The notes: generated from the letters alone by a model not told the origin. A DNA stretch of 64,000 nucleotides from Bacteroidota bacterium (GCA_963169455.1 CAUJDW010000050.1:1-64000), one strand, 5' to 3'. Positions 16,757 to 26,460 are shown, numbered from the stretch's first letter. Numbers and translations: made by a program.

Positions 16757-19486
16757 TTAATTCACCACCACCACCTTGTACCTGTATCGCTCCTCCCCAT
16801 ACTGAAGGTCCAGCACATAAACTCCATTCGGCAGCCGGGCCGTGGAGATATCCACCACCACATCCTCTTTTGCCGGCAGGGCCTGCGTGCCGGACCACAA
16901 TTTCTGGCCGCTCAGGTTGTACAAGCTGAGGCTGGCGCTTGCCGGCTCGCCTGCCCGGATCAGCACGCGGATGGCGGCGCCGGCAGGGTTGGGGCCGACC
17001 CGGAGGTAGGGTTCCGGTTCTTTCGGCTCCTCGGCTTTTTTGCTAGCGGTATAGGCCGAAGGCCCGGCGAAGTTGTAGCTGTACATCCGGTAGAAAGGCT
17101 CCTGCCCGGCGGGGAAACTGCTGTCGGTGTACTGGCTGTCACCCGAAGCCGGTTCCGCCAGGACGGCGAAGCTCTGGCCGCCGTCATTAGAGCGCTCCAG
17201 GAAATAACCATCGCAGCCCGGACAGGCATCCCAGCGGATGATGCGCCGGGTGGCGGGTTGTTCCTCTGAGAAGGACACCTCAAAGTTTTCCGGCGCGATG
17301 GGCGGCAACGTCCGGCGATAGGCAGCCGGCGCCATGCCGGCAAAAGGCAGGTGGATGGCGCCGCCTGCTGTTTGCAGGATCGCCCCAAAACGAAGCCGCT
17401 CCTGTTGCTGCAGCCCGATCCATTCAAAGGGCAACCGCATCTCCACAACTTCCGGGCCGGCGTAATAGGCCTGTATGCGGCCGGCGAAAGCCCACAGGCC
17501 CGCCTCGAAGCGGAAAACGGAATCCCTGCTGATCCGGGCATCCATGCCGTTGGTTTGCCAGAAGGTATTGTTTTGCCCGGTGTTTGCATTTTCATCCACA
17601 TCTATGAACAACTCCAGGGACTGGAGCCCTGCGCCGGACAACTGTATATTTAAAAAGGCGGTATCGGCATAAGCGCGCAGCAAGAACAGGGAGTCTTCCT
17701 GCCGGGTGCTTACCGGCGGAATGGCGTTCCAGTCGCCGGCCAAACCGTCCGCGCGGATGATGCTGTAGCGGTGCAGGGTGTCGGTTGTTGACGCAGTAAT
17801 GGTGTTCGAATACGGGGAGCGCCCTTCGCCATCGGTCAGGTAAGCCCGGTAATAGAGCGGCTGGCCGGCCGGCGCCGTGCCATCCGTAAAAGTAAATGCC
17901 CCCGGCACAAGCAGGCTGAGCACCTCGTAGCCGGCCCCGCCGTCCAGCGAGCGTTCCAGGACGTGGAAGAGGGAGCCGCTTTGCTGCTGCCCCCAGTAGA
18001 GAATGGCCTGATCGCTGTATGTGGTATTGCGGATGGATGGCGCTGCTGCCGCAATGGCATAGTCCGCTTTATTCCTGAACCATTGGGCGCCCGTGTAAAG
18101 GCCTGCCGCTGCATCCGGATGCACCACAAGCTCGTGGCCCAGGCGGTGATAACCCGTGGCCTCCTCCCACAGCCCTTCATTGCCCAGCCGGATGGCAAAG
18201 CGGGGGTCATCGTGGATGGTGATGGCGGGGTCGGGCAGGTGGAGCAGGGCCTCGTAGCGGCCTTCGGGCATGTCTTCCGGCAGGCCGGCTTCAATCTGGA
18301 ATTCGATATTTTCCCCCAGCGGCAAGCGGCGCAGGTCATCATTCAGCTTGAGGTAATAAACGGCTCCGTTATCCACGTTCCGCAATGCGATTTCCACGTA
18401 GCGCGGGTTGTAGGGGTTTGACCAGCCCTCATTGAGCATTTGAATGGCCAGGGAGAACTGCCCGCCGGCTTTGGAGGAGTCCTGGATGCTGGCCTCCAGC
18501 AAGCGGTGCCGGTAGCCCATTTTGCGCTGCATGATCTCGAAGCAGCCGTCGTTTTTCCAGGCGTTGATCGTCTCGCCGAAGTAATCGATGTTGAGGTAAT
18601 CCCAGTAGTAGCGGGCCATGTCCGCCATGGCGGTATCGCAGTTGGAGCGGGGCTCGTACCAGCCGCAGGTTTCGCCGCCCATGGAGGTGTACCTGCTGTC
18701 GGCGGCCAGGTAGGCGCGGTCGGCTTCCGTTTTGAATGTGCCCACATCGTTGGAGGAGGAGACAAAACAGTCGTTGTGGTGGCCGACGCGGGATTTGGGG
18801 TGGCTGCCGAAAGCCTCTTCAGGGGTAATGGGCTCATCTCCGAAAATGGCTTTTTTATAACCCACGTAGCGCACTTCCACCATGCGCTCCGAAGGCATGG
18901 CGTCGAGCAGGGCTTCGATCAGTTCCTGCCTTTCCTGCTGGTCTTCGGCCGTGACGTTGCCGGGGTTGCTGGTGGAATAGTGGTCGGTGTAATACCACTC
19001 GCCCCAGGCGCCGACGAAGCCGGCCTGCAGGGTGGCGATCACATCGGCGTTCTCCCGCAGAATGGGTTTCAACTGTGCAACGTGCTGCAGGACGCGGGCC
19101 GGCTCGGCGTCGCCGTAGGGCTTTGACGAGCGCTGGGTATAGGCGAAGCGCAGCACCACCTTCAGCCCGGCCTGGCGAACGGCCTGGAAATCCTGGCGAA
19201 TGCGGTCGAGGTATTCATCGGCAATGGGGCTTTCCACATAATCGGACAGGTAATAGATCCGGAAGACGAGCGAAAACCCATTGGCCCGAATGCCGGCCAG
19301 CGTGGCCGGGGAAAGCGCCCCCTGGGCATTGCCCCGGGAAGTGAACTTGTAAAAGCCGCGTTCCGGGTTGGGGAAAATGCTGTCGGAAGGGGAGTAGGTG
19401 TAGGAAGAAAAACTCTGAGCCGAAAGCCCGCAGGGCAGCATCGCCAGCAGCGCGTACAGCAGGATGGTTTTGTGGAAGCTTGCCAT
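16757..19486 (-). CDS. DUF4874/DUF4832 surface protein, putative TIM-barrel glycosidase, with T9SS tail
   Basis: A 909-residue secreted protein. The signal peptide ends near LSAQ. A DUF4874-like N-terminal domain begins with NPERGFY (40-46), and a DUF4832-like domain extends to about 450. Conserved acidic residues stand in GAWGEWYYTD (Glu163) and GGETCGWYEP (Glu272), with RVGHHNDC between. The same set is present in the paralogue at 27446, consistent with a glycosidase active site, but no activity is established by sequence. After it come a CBM9/DOMON-like module (about 590-720, ELFIDVDENANTG), an Fn3-like segment, and a Por-type sorting tail (VGPNPAG...LPNGVYVL...YKVVVVN). It is transcribed opposite to its neighbours, after a strong hairpin. 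Confidence 0.75.
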   Translation of the reverse strand: MASFHKTILLYALLAMLPCGLSAQSFSSYTYSPSDSIFPNPERGFYKFTSRGNAQGALSPATLAGIRANGFSLVFRIYYLSDYVESPIADEYLDRIRQDFQAVRQAGLKVVLRFAYTQRSSKPYGDAEPARVLQHVAQLKPILRENADVIATLQAGFVGAWGEWYYTDHYSTSNPGNVTAEDQQERQELIEALLDAMPSERMVEVRYVGYKKAIFGDEPITPEEAFGSHPKSRVGHHNDCFVSSSNDVGTFKTEADRAYLAADSRYTSMGGETCGWYEPRSNCDTAMADMARYYWDYLNIDYFGETINAWKNDGCFEIMQRKMGYRHRLLEASIQDSSKAGGQFSLAIQMLNEGWSNPYNPRYVEIALRNVDNGAVYYLKLNDDLRRLPLGENIEFQIEAGLPEDMPEGRYEALLHLPDPAITIHDDPRFAIRLGNEGLWEEATGYHRLGHELVVHPDAAAGLYTGAQWFRNKADYAIAAAAPSIRNTTYSDQAILYWGQQQSGSLFHVLERSLDGGAGYEVLSLLVPGAFTFTDGTAPAGQPLYYRAYLTDGEGRSPYSNTITASTTDTLHRYSIIRADGLAGDWNAIPPVSTRQEDSLFLLRAYADTAFLNIQLSGAGLQSLELFIDVDENANTGQNNTFWQTNGMDARISRDSVFRFEAGLWAFAGRIQAYYAGPEVVEMRLPFEWIGLQQQERLRFGAILQTAGGAIHLPFAGMAPAAYRRTLPPIAPENFEVSFSEEQPATRRIIRWDACPGCDGYFLERSNDGGQSFAVLAEPASGDSQYTDSSFPAGQEPFYRMYSYNFAGPSAYTASKKAEEPKEPEPYLRVGPNPAGAAIRVLIRAGEPASASLSLYNLSGQKLWSGTQALPAKEDVVVDISTARLPNGVYVLDLQYGEERYRYKVVVVN

Positions 19487-19514
19487 GGGTTAAATGCGGT
19501 TTCTTTAAAAAACA

Positions 19515-19549
19515 GAGCGGTTTTGTGAAAAGCCCTCACAAAACCGCTC
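19515..19549 (-). terminator. Strong hairpin upstream of the DUF4832 gene
   Basis: A perfect 14-bp stem GAGCGGTTTTGTGA / TCACAAAACCGCTC with a 7-base loop. On the minus strand it is followed by TGTTTTTT. This suits an intrinsic terminator for the PKD lipoprotein gene ending at 19718. Because it lies only 29 bp before the ATG of the next minus-strand gene, it could also act as an attenuator in that gene's leader. Confidence 0.7.
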
Positions 19550-19717
19550 CGGATTCCTTAAGTAGTCACTTTACAAGGATCTCATTAAGTGTGCTCCGGA
19601 AAGCCCCGGAGAAGAGTAATAAGGGATGGAATAGAGGAATAAAGCTTTCAGCCATCCAGGGCTTTTCGGAGCAGCCTCAACATTCCATCACTCCGGTTTA
19701 ACAGCGCGCCTTCCCTG

Positions 19718-20596
19718 TCAGTCCAGCGTGATCGGCAGCAGCGGCAGCGGGGGATCCTGCCAGCCAATGGGCATTGCGCCGGCATCTTCCCAGTCGTTGT
19801 TGGCATTGGTGAAGGCCATGCGCACGGTGGAAGCCAGGTCCGGCATCAGGCTGGTGGGTACGGAGAACTCGATTTCCTTGATATTCCCTTTGGTAACCCA
19901 GCCCGAGGTTTCGGTAACGGCCGCGTCGGATATTTGTATCGTCCAGGGCCAGTCGTCTGCGGTGGCTTCAAAAGCAGTGGAGCCCATCGAGGCCGGGCCG
20001 TAGACGCCGGTGAAGTCTTCGATCACGTATTCGATGAGGTAATCCAGGCCCGGGGTTTCGTACTTGTTCCAGAAGGCCCATCCCGTTTCGCCGTTGTTGT
20101 CCTTATCGATGAAGACCTGGATGACGGGGCCGGCGGTGGCGGCGTCTGCCTTGACGTAGAAGTACAGGAACCCACCTTTTTTGACCACCTTCGTTTCCCG
20201 CAGGGAGCCGTTCAGCCCGTCGGGGTCGGAATAGTAAACGTCATAGCTTTCCCAGTCCGAAAAGTCGCTGTTGACCGTAATGGCCGGGCGGGTGACCGCA
20301 ATGGACTCGGAGTAGGTGTCTTCGCCATCGCTGTTCTTGGCCGTCAGCTTGACCGTGTAGGTGCCCTCATCCGTGTAGGCATGGACGGGGTCTGTTTCGG
20401 TCGAGGTGTTGCCGTCGCCAAAATCCCAAAGATAGCTGTCGGCGTCTTTGGAGAAGTTGTCAAACGTCACCGTCAGGCCGTCAACGGTGAAGATGAAGTC
20501 TGCAGTGGGCAGCTTCTCCTTGTCGCAGGCGGAAAAGAGCAGAACTCCCAGAAAGGCGGCAAATATGCCCGATGCAAAAATTGACCTGATTTTCAT
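19718..20596 (-). CDS. PKD-domain surface lipoprotein, probable glycan-binding protein
   Basis: A 292-residue lipoprotein with signal ending LLFSAC. A PKD domain (about 30-105) is marked by YLWDFGDGNTSTETDP and HAYTDEGTYTV. It is followed by a CBM9/DOMON-like beta domain (about 110-290) containing VFIDKDNNGETGWAFW, similar in style to the module in the protein at 16757. No catalytic motif is visible. It is transcribed divergently from susC. Many SusCD loci carry such an extra surface glycan-binding lipoprotein (SusE/SusF role), so binding of the transported glycan at the cell surface is the likely job. This is inference from context; sequence families of SusE-like proteins vary widely. Confidence 0.7.
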   Translation of the reverse strand: MKIRSIFASGIFAAFLGVLLFSACDKEKLPTADFIFTVDGLTVTFDNFSKDADSYLWDFGDGNTSTETDPVHAYTDEGTYTVKLTAKNSDGEDTYSESIAVTRPAITVNSDFSDWESYDVYYSDPDGLNGSLRETKVVKKGGFLYFYVKADAATAGPVIQVFIDKDNNGETGWAFWNKYETPGLDYLIEYVIEDFTGVYGPASMGSTAFEATADDWPWTIQISDAAVTETSGWVTKGNIKEIEFSVPTSLMPDLASTVRMAFTNANNDWEDAGAMPIGWQDPPLPLLPITLD

Positions 20597-20938
20597 AACG
20601 GTTAAGTGTTTTTTAGCTCATCAAATAAAATCCATATAATAACAAAACGAAAGCTAACCATTTTTTGCTTCTTTTCACAAAAAAATTTCCCCGACTTTCT
20701 CCAGTCGCACTAAATTTCAATAAATGACAAAAATCATTTCCTAAAAAGAAGTTTTTGCATAAATACCCAAACAAAATTGATGTTATGTCATCGGTTTTTC
20801 AAAAACCGGGCTTTTGCTTGGGGCAGGAAAATGCCTTTCGATTTTGTTTCTTTTCGAAACTTTTCGAAATATAACAAAAATGCTATGAAATGAAAAACAA
20901 GGTGTTTATATTCGCATAGATCACAAAAATGCTGGCTT
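20597..20938. promoter_or_regulatory. Divergent regulatory region between the PKD gene and susC
   Basis: This AT-rich gap of 342 bp stands out from the GC-rich genes around it. It contains AACGAAAGC (20646-20654), identical to words near agaS. It also has a TTTCG-rich stretch (20835-20870) ending in two tandem 10-mers, TTTTCGAAAC and TTTTCGAAAT. A minus-7-like word TATATTCG (20907-20914) lies 24 bp before the susC ATG. These features suggest shared control with the agaS operon. I see no small ORF in it. Confidence 0.5.
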
Positions 20939-23900
20939 ATGAAAAGCGCATACTCCAATCGGCTTATAAGCGGCCGGAGGCTGAAACTGCTCCTCCTGGC
21001 CTTTTTAACGGCCTTCACCGCCGGGCTGACAGCCCAGGTCACGGTTTCCGGCACGGTCATTTCCGAAGACGAACAGATCGGGTTGCCGGGGGTGAACATT
21101 ATTGTTAAAGGCACAAGCCTGGGCGTCACCACCGATGCGGACGGCAACTTCACCATCGCCGCCAATTCGAAAGAGGATGTGCTGGTTTTTTCCTATATCG
21201 GTTACCAGTCAAAAGAAACCCGCATTGGCGACAATACCTTCCTGCGGGTGGAACTGAGCCTCGATGTGCAAATATTCGAAGAGGTCGTGGTGCTGGGCTA
21301 TTCTGAAAAAACCAAAACGGAGCTGTCCAGCGCCGTCGTTTCCCTGGATGCCGAAGAGGTCAACAAGGTGACGGTCAACAACGTGGAGGACATGCTCATC
21401 GGCCGGGTGGCCGGGGTGCAGGTGCAGAACGCCAGCGGCCAGCCGGGGCAGGCGGCCCAGATGCGCATCCGCGGCGTCGGCTCGGCTTTCTCTCCGCAGT
21501 CGCCCCTCATCGTGGTGGACGGCATCGTCGGGGCCAGTTACAACCCCAACGACATCGAGAGCATCACCGTACTGAAGGATGCCGGCGCTACGGGCCTGTA
21601 CGGATCCCGCGCCGCCGCCGGGGTCGTGATCATCACCACCCGCAGCGGCCGGTCGGCCAAACCGGTAATCCAGGCGCGCGTGCTGCGCGGCATCAAACAG
21701 GCAGAAACCGGCAACTTCCAGATGATGAACGCCGACGAGCTTTGGAACTACCACAAACTCATATTCGACCCGCAGAGCTTCCCCACCATCCGCCCGGCAG
21801 AGCTCCGCAAGCGGGACTACAACTGGGTCGATAACGCCTACAGCGATGCTACCGTGCAGCGCTACTTCCTGTCCGTCAACAGCAAACGCGACAAATTCGA
21901 CTATTATATTTCCGCCGATTACTTCGACGACGAAGGCACGGCCCTCAATTCGGCCTACGAGCGCCTGACCCTCAACACCAAGGTCAACTACCAGCTCACC
22001 GACCGGCTCAACATCACGACCCGCATCTTCGGGCAAACGTTCAAGGCCAAATACCCCCACTGGACGTTCACGGAGGGCCCCTTCCGCATGATCCCCTGGG
22101 ACAACCCCTACGACGAGAACGGCGATCCCGTCTTTAATGTAAGCAACTGGTATTCCAACACGCCGAACAACATGTTCCACTCCAGCATCTACAACCGCTA
22201 CGGCGGCAACGGCTCCAGCTTCGAAGGCAACATGTGGGTGGAATACCGCATCTTCGACTGGCTGAAGCTGACCTCCTGGAACAGCGCCGGGGCAGGCTTC
22301 AGCAAATACGAAGAGATCGAATCGCCGAAAACCGTGGAAGGGGCGCCCACCAACGGGCGCATCGGCAACAGCGTGTCATTCAGCCAATCCTTCGGAAGCA
22401 CCAACCTGTTGCGCTTCGACAAAAGCTTTGACGTCCACGCCATCAGCGGCTTCGCCGGCGTGGAAGGCGGGGCCTATGTGGAAGAATTCGACATCGGCGG
22501 CTCCGGGCTCGGCATCTTCCCGGGGCAGGAAGTCCTCTCGGTGGCCGGCAACACCATCGCCAACGGCAACAAGAGGGAGTCCAGGGGATTTTCCATCCTC
22601 TCGCAGTTGAACTACAACTTCGATCAGCGCTATTTCCTGACGGCTTCCTTCCGCCGGGACGGCTCCTCCAAGTTCGGGCCGGAAAACCGCTACGCCAACT
22701 TCTACACCGTGGCCGGCTCCTGGCTGATCAGCAACGAGCAGTTCTTTAACGACAATTCGGCCGTCCACTACCTCAAACTGAGGGGCAGTTACGGCTCCAT
22801 CGGCAACGAGACCTTCCCGAACAATACGTTTTACCCCTACTTCCCCTCCTACTCCTTTATTTATCAGTACAACTACGGCAGCTCCGCATTCCCCATCAAC
22901 CTGGGCAACGCCGCGCTGTCCTGGGAATCGAGCAACCCCCTGAACGTGGGGCTGGACATCGGTTTTCTCAACCGCTTTGAGGTAAACCTCGACTTTTACA
23001 ACACCATCACCCGCGACCTGCTCTTCCAGGACCCCACCGCCTACTCGCAGGGCTTCCAGTTCCAGTGGAAAAACGTCGGGGAAATCCAAAACACCGGCCT
23101 GGAACTGGCTTTCGACGGCCTGGTCGTCAACCGGGGTTCTTTCAAGTGGAACCTGGGCTTCAACATCGGAACCAACCAGAACAAACTGCTGAAACTGTCG
23201 GATAAGGATGTCGACCAGATACAGGTCAGCGCCAACGACATTTACCAGGTATTCCGCAAAGACGAGGTGCCCTTCTCCTGGTTCATGCCCAAATGGCTGG
23301 GCGTCAACCCGGATAACGGCGACCCCCAATGGGAAAAGATCATCTACGACCCCGACAGCGGCGCGGAGATCGGCCGCGAGGTGACCAACAGCTACTCGCA
23401 GGCCACTTTCCAGGTGGTCGGCGACCCCTTCCCCGATTTCACCGGCGGCTTCAATACCGTGGTATCCTGGAAAGGCCTGGCCCTTAACGCTTCGCTGGCC
23501 TTCGTTTACGGCAACGACGTGTACAACGCCACCCGCAAGGAGATCGACAACGACGGAGCCAACAACAACGTCAACGCCCTGAAACTGCAGGACGGCTGGT
23601 CGCGCTGGGAGCGCCCCGGCGATGTGGCCACCCACCCCAAACCGACGCTGGGCGGCAACAAGAACGCGCATGAGCACTCTTCCCGTTACCTGGAAGACGG
23701 CAGCTACATGCGGGTGCGCAACGTAACGCTGACCTACGACCTCCCGGCCACCGTCATCAGCCGCCTGGGCCTGCAGCAACTTCAACTGCGCCTGTCGGCC
23801 GACAACCTGTTCACCATCAGCAATTTCTCCGGCATGGACCCGGATGTGCCGCTCTACCGCACCAGCACTTTCGACCTGCCCGGCCTGTCGGCCTTCAAAT

Positions 23901-23947
23901 ACCCGATAAGCCGGCAGATACTGGCAGGCATCGAGATCCAGTTCTAA
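20939..23947 (+). CDS. susC: SusC/RagA-type TonB-dependent outer-membrane transporter
   Basis: A 1002-residue outer-membrane transporter that, with its SusD partner, imports oligosaccharides. It has a signal peptide ending near TAGLTAQ. A carboxypeptidase-D-like regulatory domain (about 33-115, VSGTVISEDEQIGLPGVNI, FSYIGYQSKE) precedes the plug (about 125-240), which contains LIGRVAGVQVQNASGQPG, RIRGVGS and PLIVVDGI. The rest is a beta-barrel rich in aromatic and Asn residues, ending LAGIEIQF with a terminal Phe. There is no STN domain, so signalling to an anti-sigma factor is unlikely. It lies 23 bp before susD. The substrate is inferred from the neighbouring enzymes, not from this sequence. 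Confidence 0.95.
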   Translation: MKSAYSNRLISGRRLKLLLLAFLTAFTAGLTAQVTVSGTVISEDEQIGLPGVNIIVKGTSLGVTTDADGNFTIAANSKEDVLVFSYIGYQSKETRIGDNTFLRVELSLDVQIFEEVVVLGYSEKTKTELSSAVVSLDAEEVNKVTVNNVEDMLIGRVAGVQVQNASGQPGQAAQMRIRGVGSAFSPQSPLIVVDGIVGASYNPNDIESITVLKDAGATGLYGSRAAAGVVIITTRSGRSAKPVIQARVLRGIKQAETGNFQMMNADELWNYHKLIFDPQSFPTIRPAELRKRDYNWVDNAYSDATVQRYFLSVNSKRDKFDYYISADYFDDEGTALNSAYERLTLNTKVNYQLTDRLNITTRIFGQTFKAKYPHWTFTEGPFRMIPWDNPYDENGDPVFNVSNWYSNTPNNMFHSSIYNRYGGNGSSFEGNMWVEYRIFDWLKLTSWNSAGAGFSKYEEIESPKTVEGAPTNGRIGNSVSFSQSFGSTNLLRFDKSFDVHAISGFAGVEGGAYVEEFDIGGSGLGIFPGQEVLSVAGNTIANGNKRESRGFSILSQLNYNFDQRYFLTASFRRDGSSKFGPENRYANFYTVAGSWLISNEQFFNDNSAVHYLKLRGSYGSIGNETFPNNTFYPYFPSYSFIYQYNYGSSAFPINLGNAALSWESSNPLNVGLDIGFLNRFEVNLDFYNTITRDLLFQDPTAYSQGFQFQWKNVGEIQNTGLELAFDGLVVNRGSFKWNLGFNIGTNQNKLLKLSDKDVDQIQVSANDIYQVFRKDEVPFSWFMPKWLGVNPDNGDPQWEKIIYDPDSGAEIGREVTNSYSQATFQVVGDPFPDFTGGFNTVVSWKGLALNASLAFVYGNDVYNATRKEIDNDGANNNVNALKLQDGWSRWERPGDVATHPKPTLGGNKNAHEHSSRYLEDGSYMRVRNVTLTYDLPATVISRLGLQQLQLRLSADNLFTISNFSGMDPDVPLYRTSTFDLPGLSAFKYPISRQILAGIEIQF

Positions 23948-23970
23948 ACCACGGAAAAACATTTTGCATC

Positions 23971-25491
23971 ATGAAAAAGGTTATCGCGATCATATCCACC
24001 TTCTCCCTGATCTTCTTCACCGTCAGTTGCGACCTGGACCTGACTCCCTATGACAGCCTCACGGCCGACCTGCTGGTGGAAGAAACCCAGGGCATCGAAA
24101 ACCTGGTCAACGGCTGCCTGATGATGATGAAGGAGAACCTCTCCTACAGCGAAGGGCAATACCCGGACACCCGCGACCGCTACGTGCGGCATTTGTACCA
24201 CTTGACGGAGTTCCCTTCGGACAACGTGATGATCGTCAAGAGCACCACCGACAACCTCTGGTATTCCTTCAACCTGGAGCACATACCCGGGCAGCTGAAC
24301 ACCACCTATTTCTGGTTCATGGGCTACAAGATCATCCTCAACGCCAATACGGTGATCGAAAATGTGCCCATCAGCGATGATACCCCCGACGAAGTCCGGC
24401 AGCTCGTGGGCGAGTGTTATTTCTACCGGGCGATGGTGCACTACGACTTTGCCCGCATTTTTGCGCGCCCGCCTTCCCACGGGCTGAGCAATCCCGGCAT
24501 CGTGCTGCGCCTGAGCACGCTGGAACCCGACGACAAGGCCCGCGCTACCGTGGGAGAGACGTATGAACAGATCATCTCCGACCTCCAGACGGCCATGGAG
24601 CTGATGAGCCAGCGGGAACCGGGCAATAATGCAGAATCGGTGAAATACGCTTCCAAATGGGCGGCCATGGCGCTGCTCACCCGCGCCTACCTGTACACGG
24701 AGCGCTGGCAGGACGCCATCGACATGGGCGAACAACTGATCGCCCAGGGGCCGTACCGGCTGGCCAACCGCAGCGAATACCTCAACGCCTTCTGGAACGC
24801 CACCCAGTCGCCCGAAGCCATCTTCAGCATCTATTTCACCCCGGCCGAAGAACATGGCAAGGCATCCCTGGGATCCATGTACAACGGCGGCGCCAACGGC
24901 ACCGAAGGCTGGGGCGAAGTGTTCCCTTCGGAGCCCTTCCGCAACGCGCTGGGGCAGTTCCCCAATGACGTCCGCCTCGGCATCATCGACACCATTTACA
25001 ACCCGAACGGCACCATCAAAAATTACCCGGCCACCGAGTACCAGACCTTCTACATGAACAAGTTCTCGAACCAGGACGGGCTGACCTCGCTCAACTCGCC
25101 GCAGTACCTGCGCCTGTCGGAGGTTTACCTCAATGTCGCCGAGGCTTACGCCCATCTGGGCAACGACGCCAAGGCGTATGAGTACGTAAACGAGATTCGC
25201 GAGCGGGCCGGGCTGTCGGGCGGTGAACTGGTAAGCGGCGCCAACCTGGGCCAGTTCGGCTATAAGGACGCCCTGGAAGCCGTGCTGGGCGAACGCAGGC
25301 TGGAGTTGTCCTTCGAAGGCCTGCGCCGCGATGACCTGCTGCGCAACAAGATCGACCTGGACCGCAGCTTCCCCACGGCGCAGAACCCCGACAACGGCAC
25401 GGATATCCTGCCCTGGGACGCGCCCCGGCAGATATACTTCATCCCTCAGGCTGAAATCCTGAACAACAAGCTTTGTGAGCAGAATCCATAG
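23971..25491 (+). CDS. susD: SusD/RagB-type surface glycan-binding lipoprotein
   Basis: A 506-residue partner lipoprotein of SusC, with signal MKKVIAIISTFSLIFFTVSC. It has the typical SusD pattern: N-terminal TPYDSLTADLL, the TPR-like region with LVGECYFYRAMVHYDFARI, then TRAYLYTERWQDAI, and the C-terminal RLSEVYLNVAEAYAHLG, ERRLELSFEGLRRDDLLR and WDAPRQIYFIPQAEI. It caps the SusC barrel on the outside and binds the incoming glycan. It lies 23 bp after susC, and about 90 bp separate it from the EamA transporter. Confidence 0.95.
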   Translation: MKKVIAIISTFSLIFFTVSCDLDLTPYDSLTADLLVEETQGIENLVNGCLMMMKENLSYSEGQYPDTRDRYVRHLYHLTEFPSDNVMIVKSTTDNLWYSFNLEHIPGQLNTTYFWFMGYKIILNANTVIENVPISDDTPDEVRQLVGECYFYRAMVHYDFARIFARPPSHGLSNPGIVLRLSTLEPDDKARATVGETYEQIISDLQTAMELMSQREPGNNAESVKYASKWAAMALLTRAYLYTERWQDAIDMGEQLIAQGPYRLANRSEYLNAFWNATQSPEAIFSIYFTPAEEHGKASLGSMYNGGANGTEGWGEVFPSEPFRNALGQFPNDVRLGIIDTIYNPNGTIKNYPATEYQTFYMNKFSNQDGLTSLNSPQYLRLSEVYLNVAEAYAHLGNDAKAYEYVNEIRERAGLSGGELVSGANLGQFGYKDALEAVLGERRLELSFEGLRRDDLLRNKIDLDRSFPTAQNPDNGTDILPWDAPRQIYFIPQAEILNNKLCEQNP

Positions 25492-25583
25492 TCGACTGAT
25501 TTTTTCATACCGAAGAGGTGTTCGCAACGCATAGCGGCCCCGAAACCGGGCGCCGCTGCATCTGCGGACACCTCTCTTCACTG

Positions 25584-26453
25584 ATGGCCATGTCAACAAA
25601 ACGCTCGTGGTTGTTTTACGCTCTTATCACCACCACCTTCTGGGGGGTGTGGGGCGCCTTCATCGAAATTCCGGAAAAGGCCGGCTTTCCGGCCACCCTC
25701 GGCTACGCCGTCTGGGCGCTCACCATGATTCCCTGCGCACTGGTGGCGCTGAAGGTGATCGGCTGGAAACTGGAGTACAGCCCCCGCGCCGTTCTGCTTG
25801 GTTCGCTGGTCGGCCTTTCCGGGGCGGGCGGGCAACTCATCCTCTTCCAGGCCCTGGTGGAGGGGCCAGCTTATATCGTTTTTCCGCTCATCTCGTTATA
25901 TCCCGTGGTCACCATTTTCCTGTCCATCCTTTTTTTGCAGGAAAGGACGACCCGGCGCCATTGGATCGGGATCGGGCTGGCGCTCATCGCCATTTTTTTC
26001 CTGTCCTATCAGGAGCCCTCCGGAGGCAACTTCCGCGGTTACGGCTGGCTGGCGCTGGCCGTTTTGGTTTTCCTGCTTTGGGGGGTTCAGGCTTATGTGA
26101 TGAAGTTCTCCAACGAGCTGATGAAAGCGGAGAGCATCTTTTTTTACATGATGCTCACCGGAGTGCTGCTCATACCGGTGGCTTTGTGGATGACGGATTT
26201 CAGCAAGGAGATCAACTGGGGGCTGAAAGGCCCCTGGCTGGCCGCGCTGGTGCATCTGCTGAATTCCATCGGCGCTCTGATGCTGGTGTACGCCCTGCGT
26301 TACGGCAAGGCCATCATCGTGACGCCTATGGCCGGCCTGGCGCCGGTGATCACGGTGATATTGTCCCTGATCCTGTACGCGGTTATTCCAGGTACTTTCC
26401 TGACGGTGGGCCTGGTTTTGGCCTTTATCGCTATCTTTCTGCTTTCTGATTAA
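25584..26453 (+). CDS. EamA/DMT-family inner-membrane transporter
   Basis: A 289-residue protein with about ten transmembrane helices arranged as two EamA repeats; the end of the first contains PLISLYPVVTIFLSILFLQER. DMT transporters move small metabolites, including sugars, across the inner membrane. Its place between susD and a sugar kinase suggests it carries the released monosaccharide or amino sugar, a role usually filled by an MFS permease in such loci. The start at 25584 (or 25590) is chosen because the longer ORF from 25518 adds a non-hydrophobic leader. Confidence 0.82.
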   Translation: MAMSTKRSWLFYALITTTFWGVWGAFIEIPEKAGFPATLGYAVWALTMIPCALVALKVIGWKLEYSPRAVLLGSLVGLSGAGGQLILFQALVEGPAYIVFPLISLYPVVTIFLSILFLQERTTRRHWIGIGLALIAIFFLSYQEPSGGNFRGYGWLALAVLVFLLWGVQAYVMKFSNELMKAESIFFYMMLTGVLLIPVALWMTDFSKEINWGLKGPWLAALVHLLNSIGALMLVYALRYGKAIIVTPMAGLAPVITVILSLILYAVIPGTFLTVGLVLAFIAIFLLSD

Positions 26454-26460
26454 CCAAAGC

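Noticed and set aside
19480..19701. 73-aa plus-strand ORF over the hairpin region
   Set aside because: No motif; it runs through a perfect inverted repeat typical of a terminator.
22376..25599. Two 500+ codon minus-strand ORFs
   Set aside because: Antisense to susC and susD, which have full motif sets; no signal peptides or domains in the antisense products.
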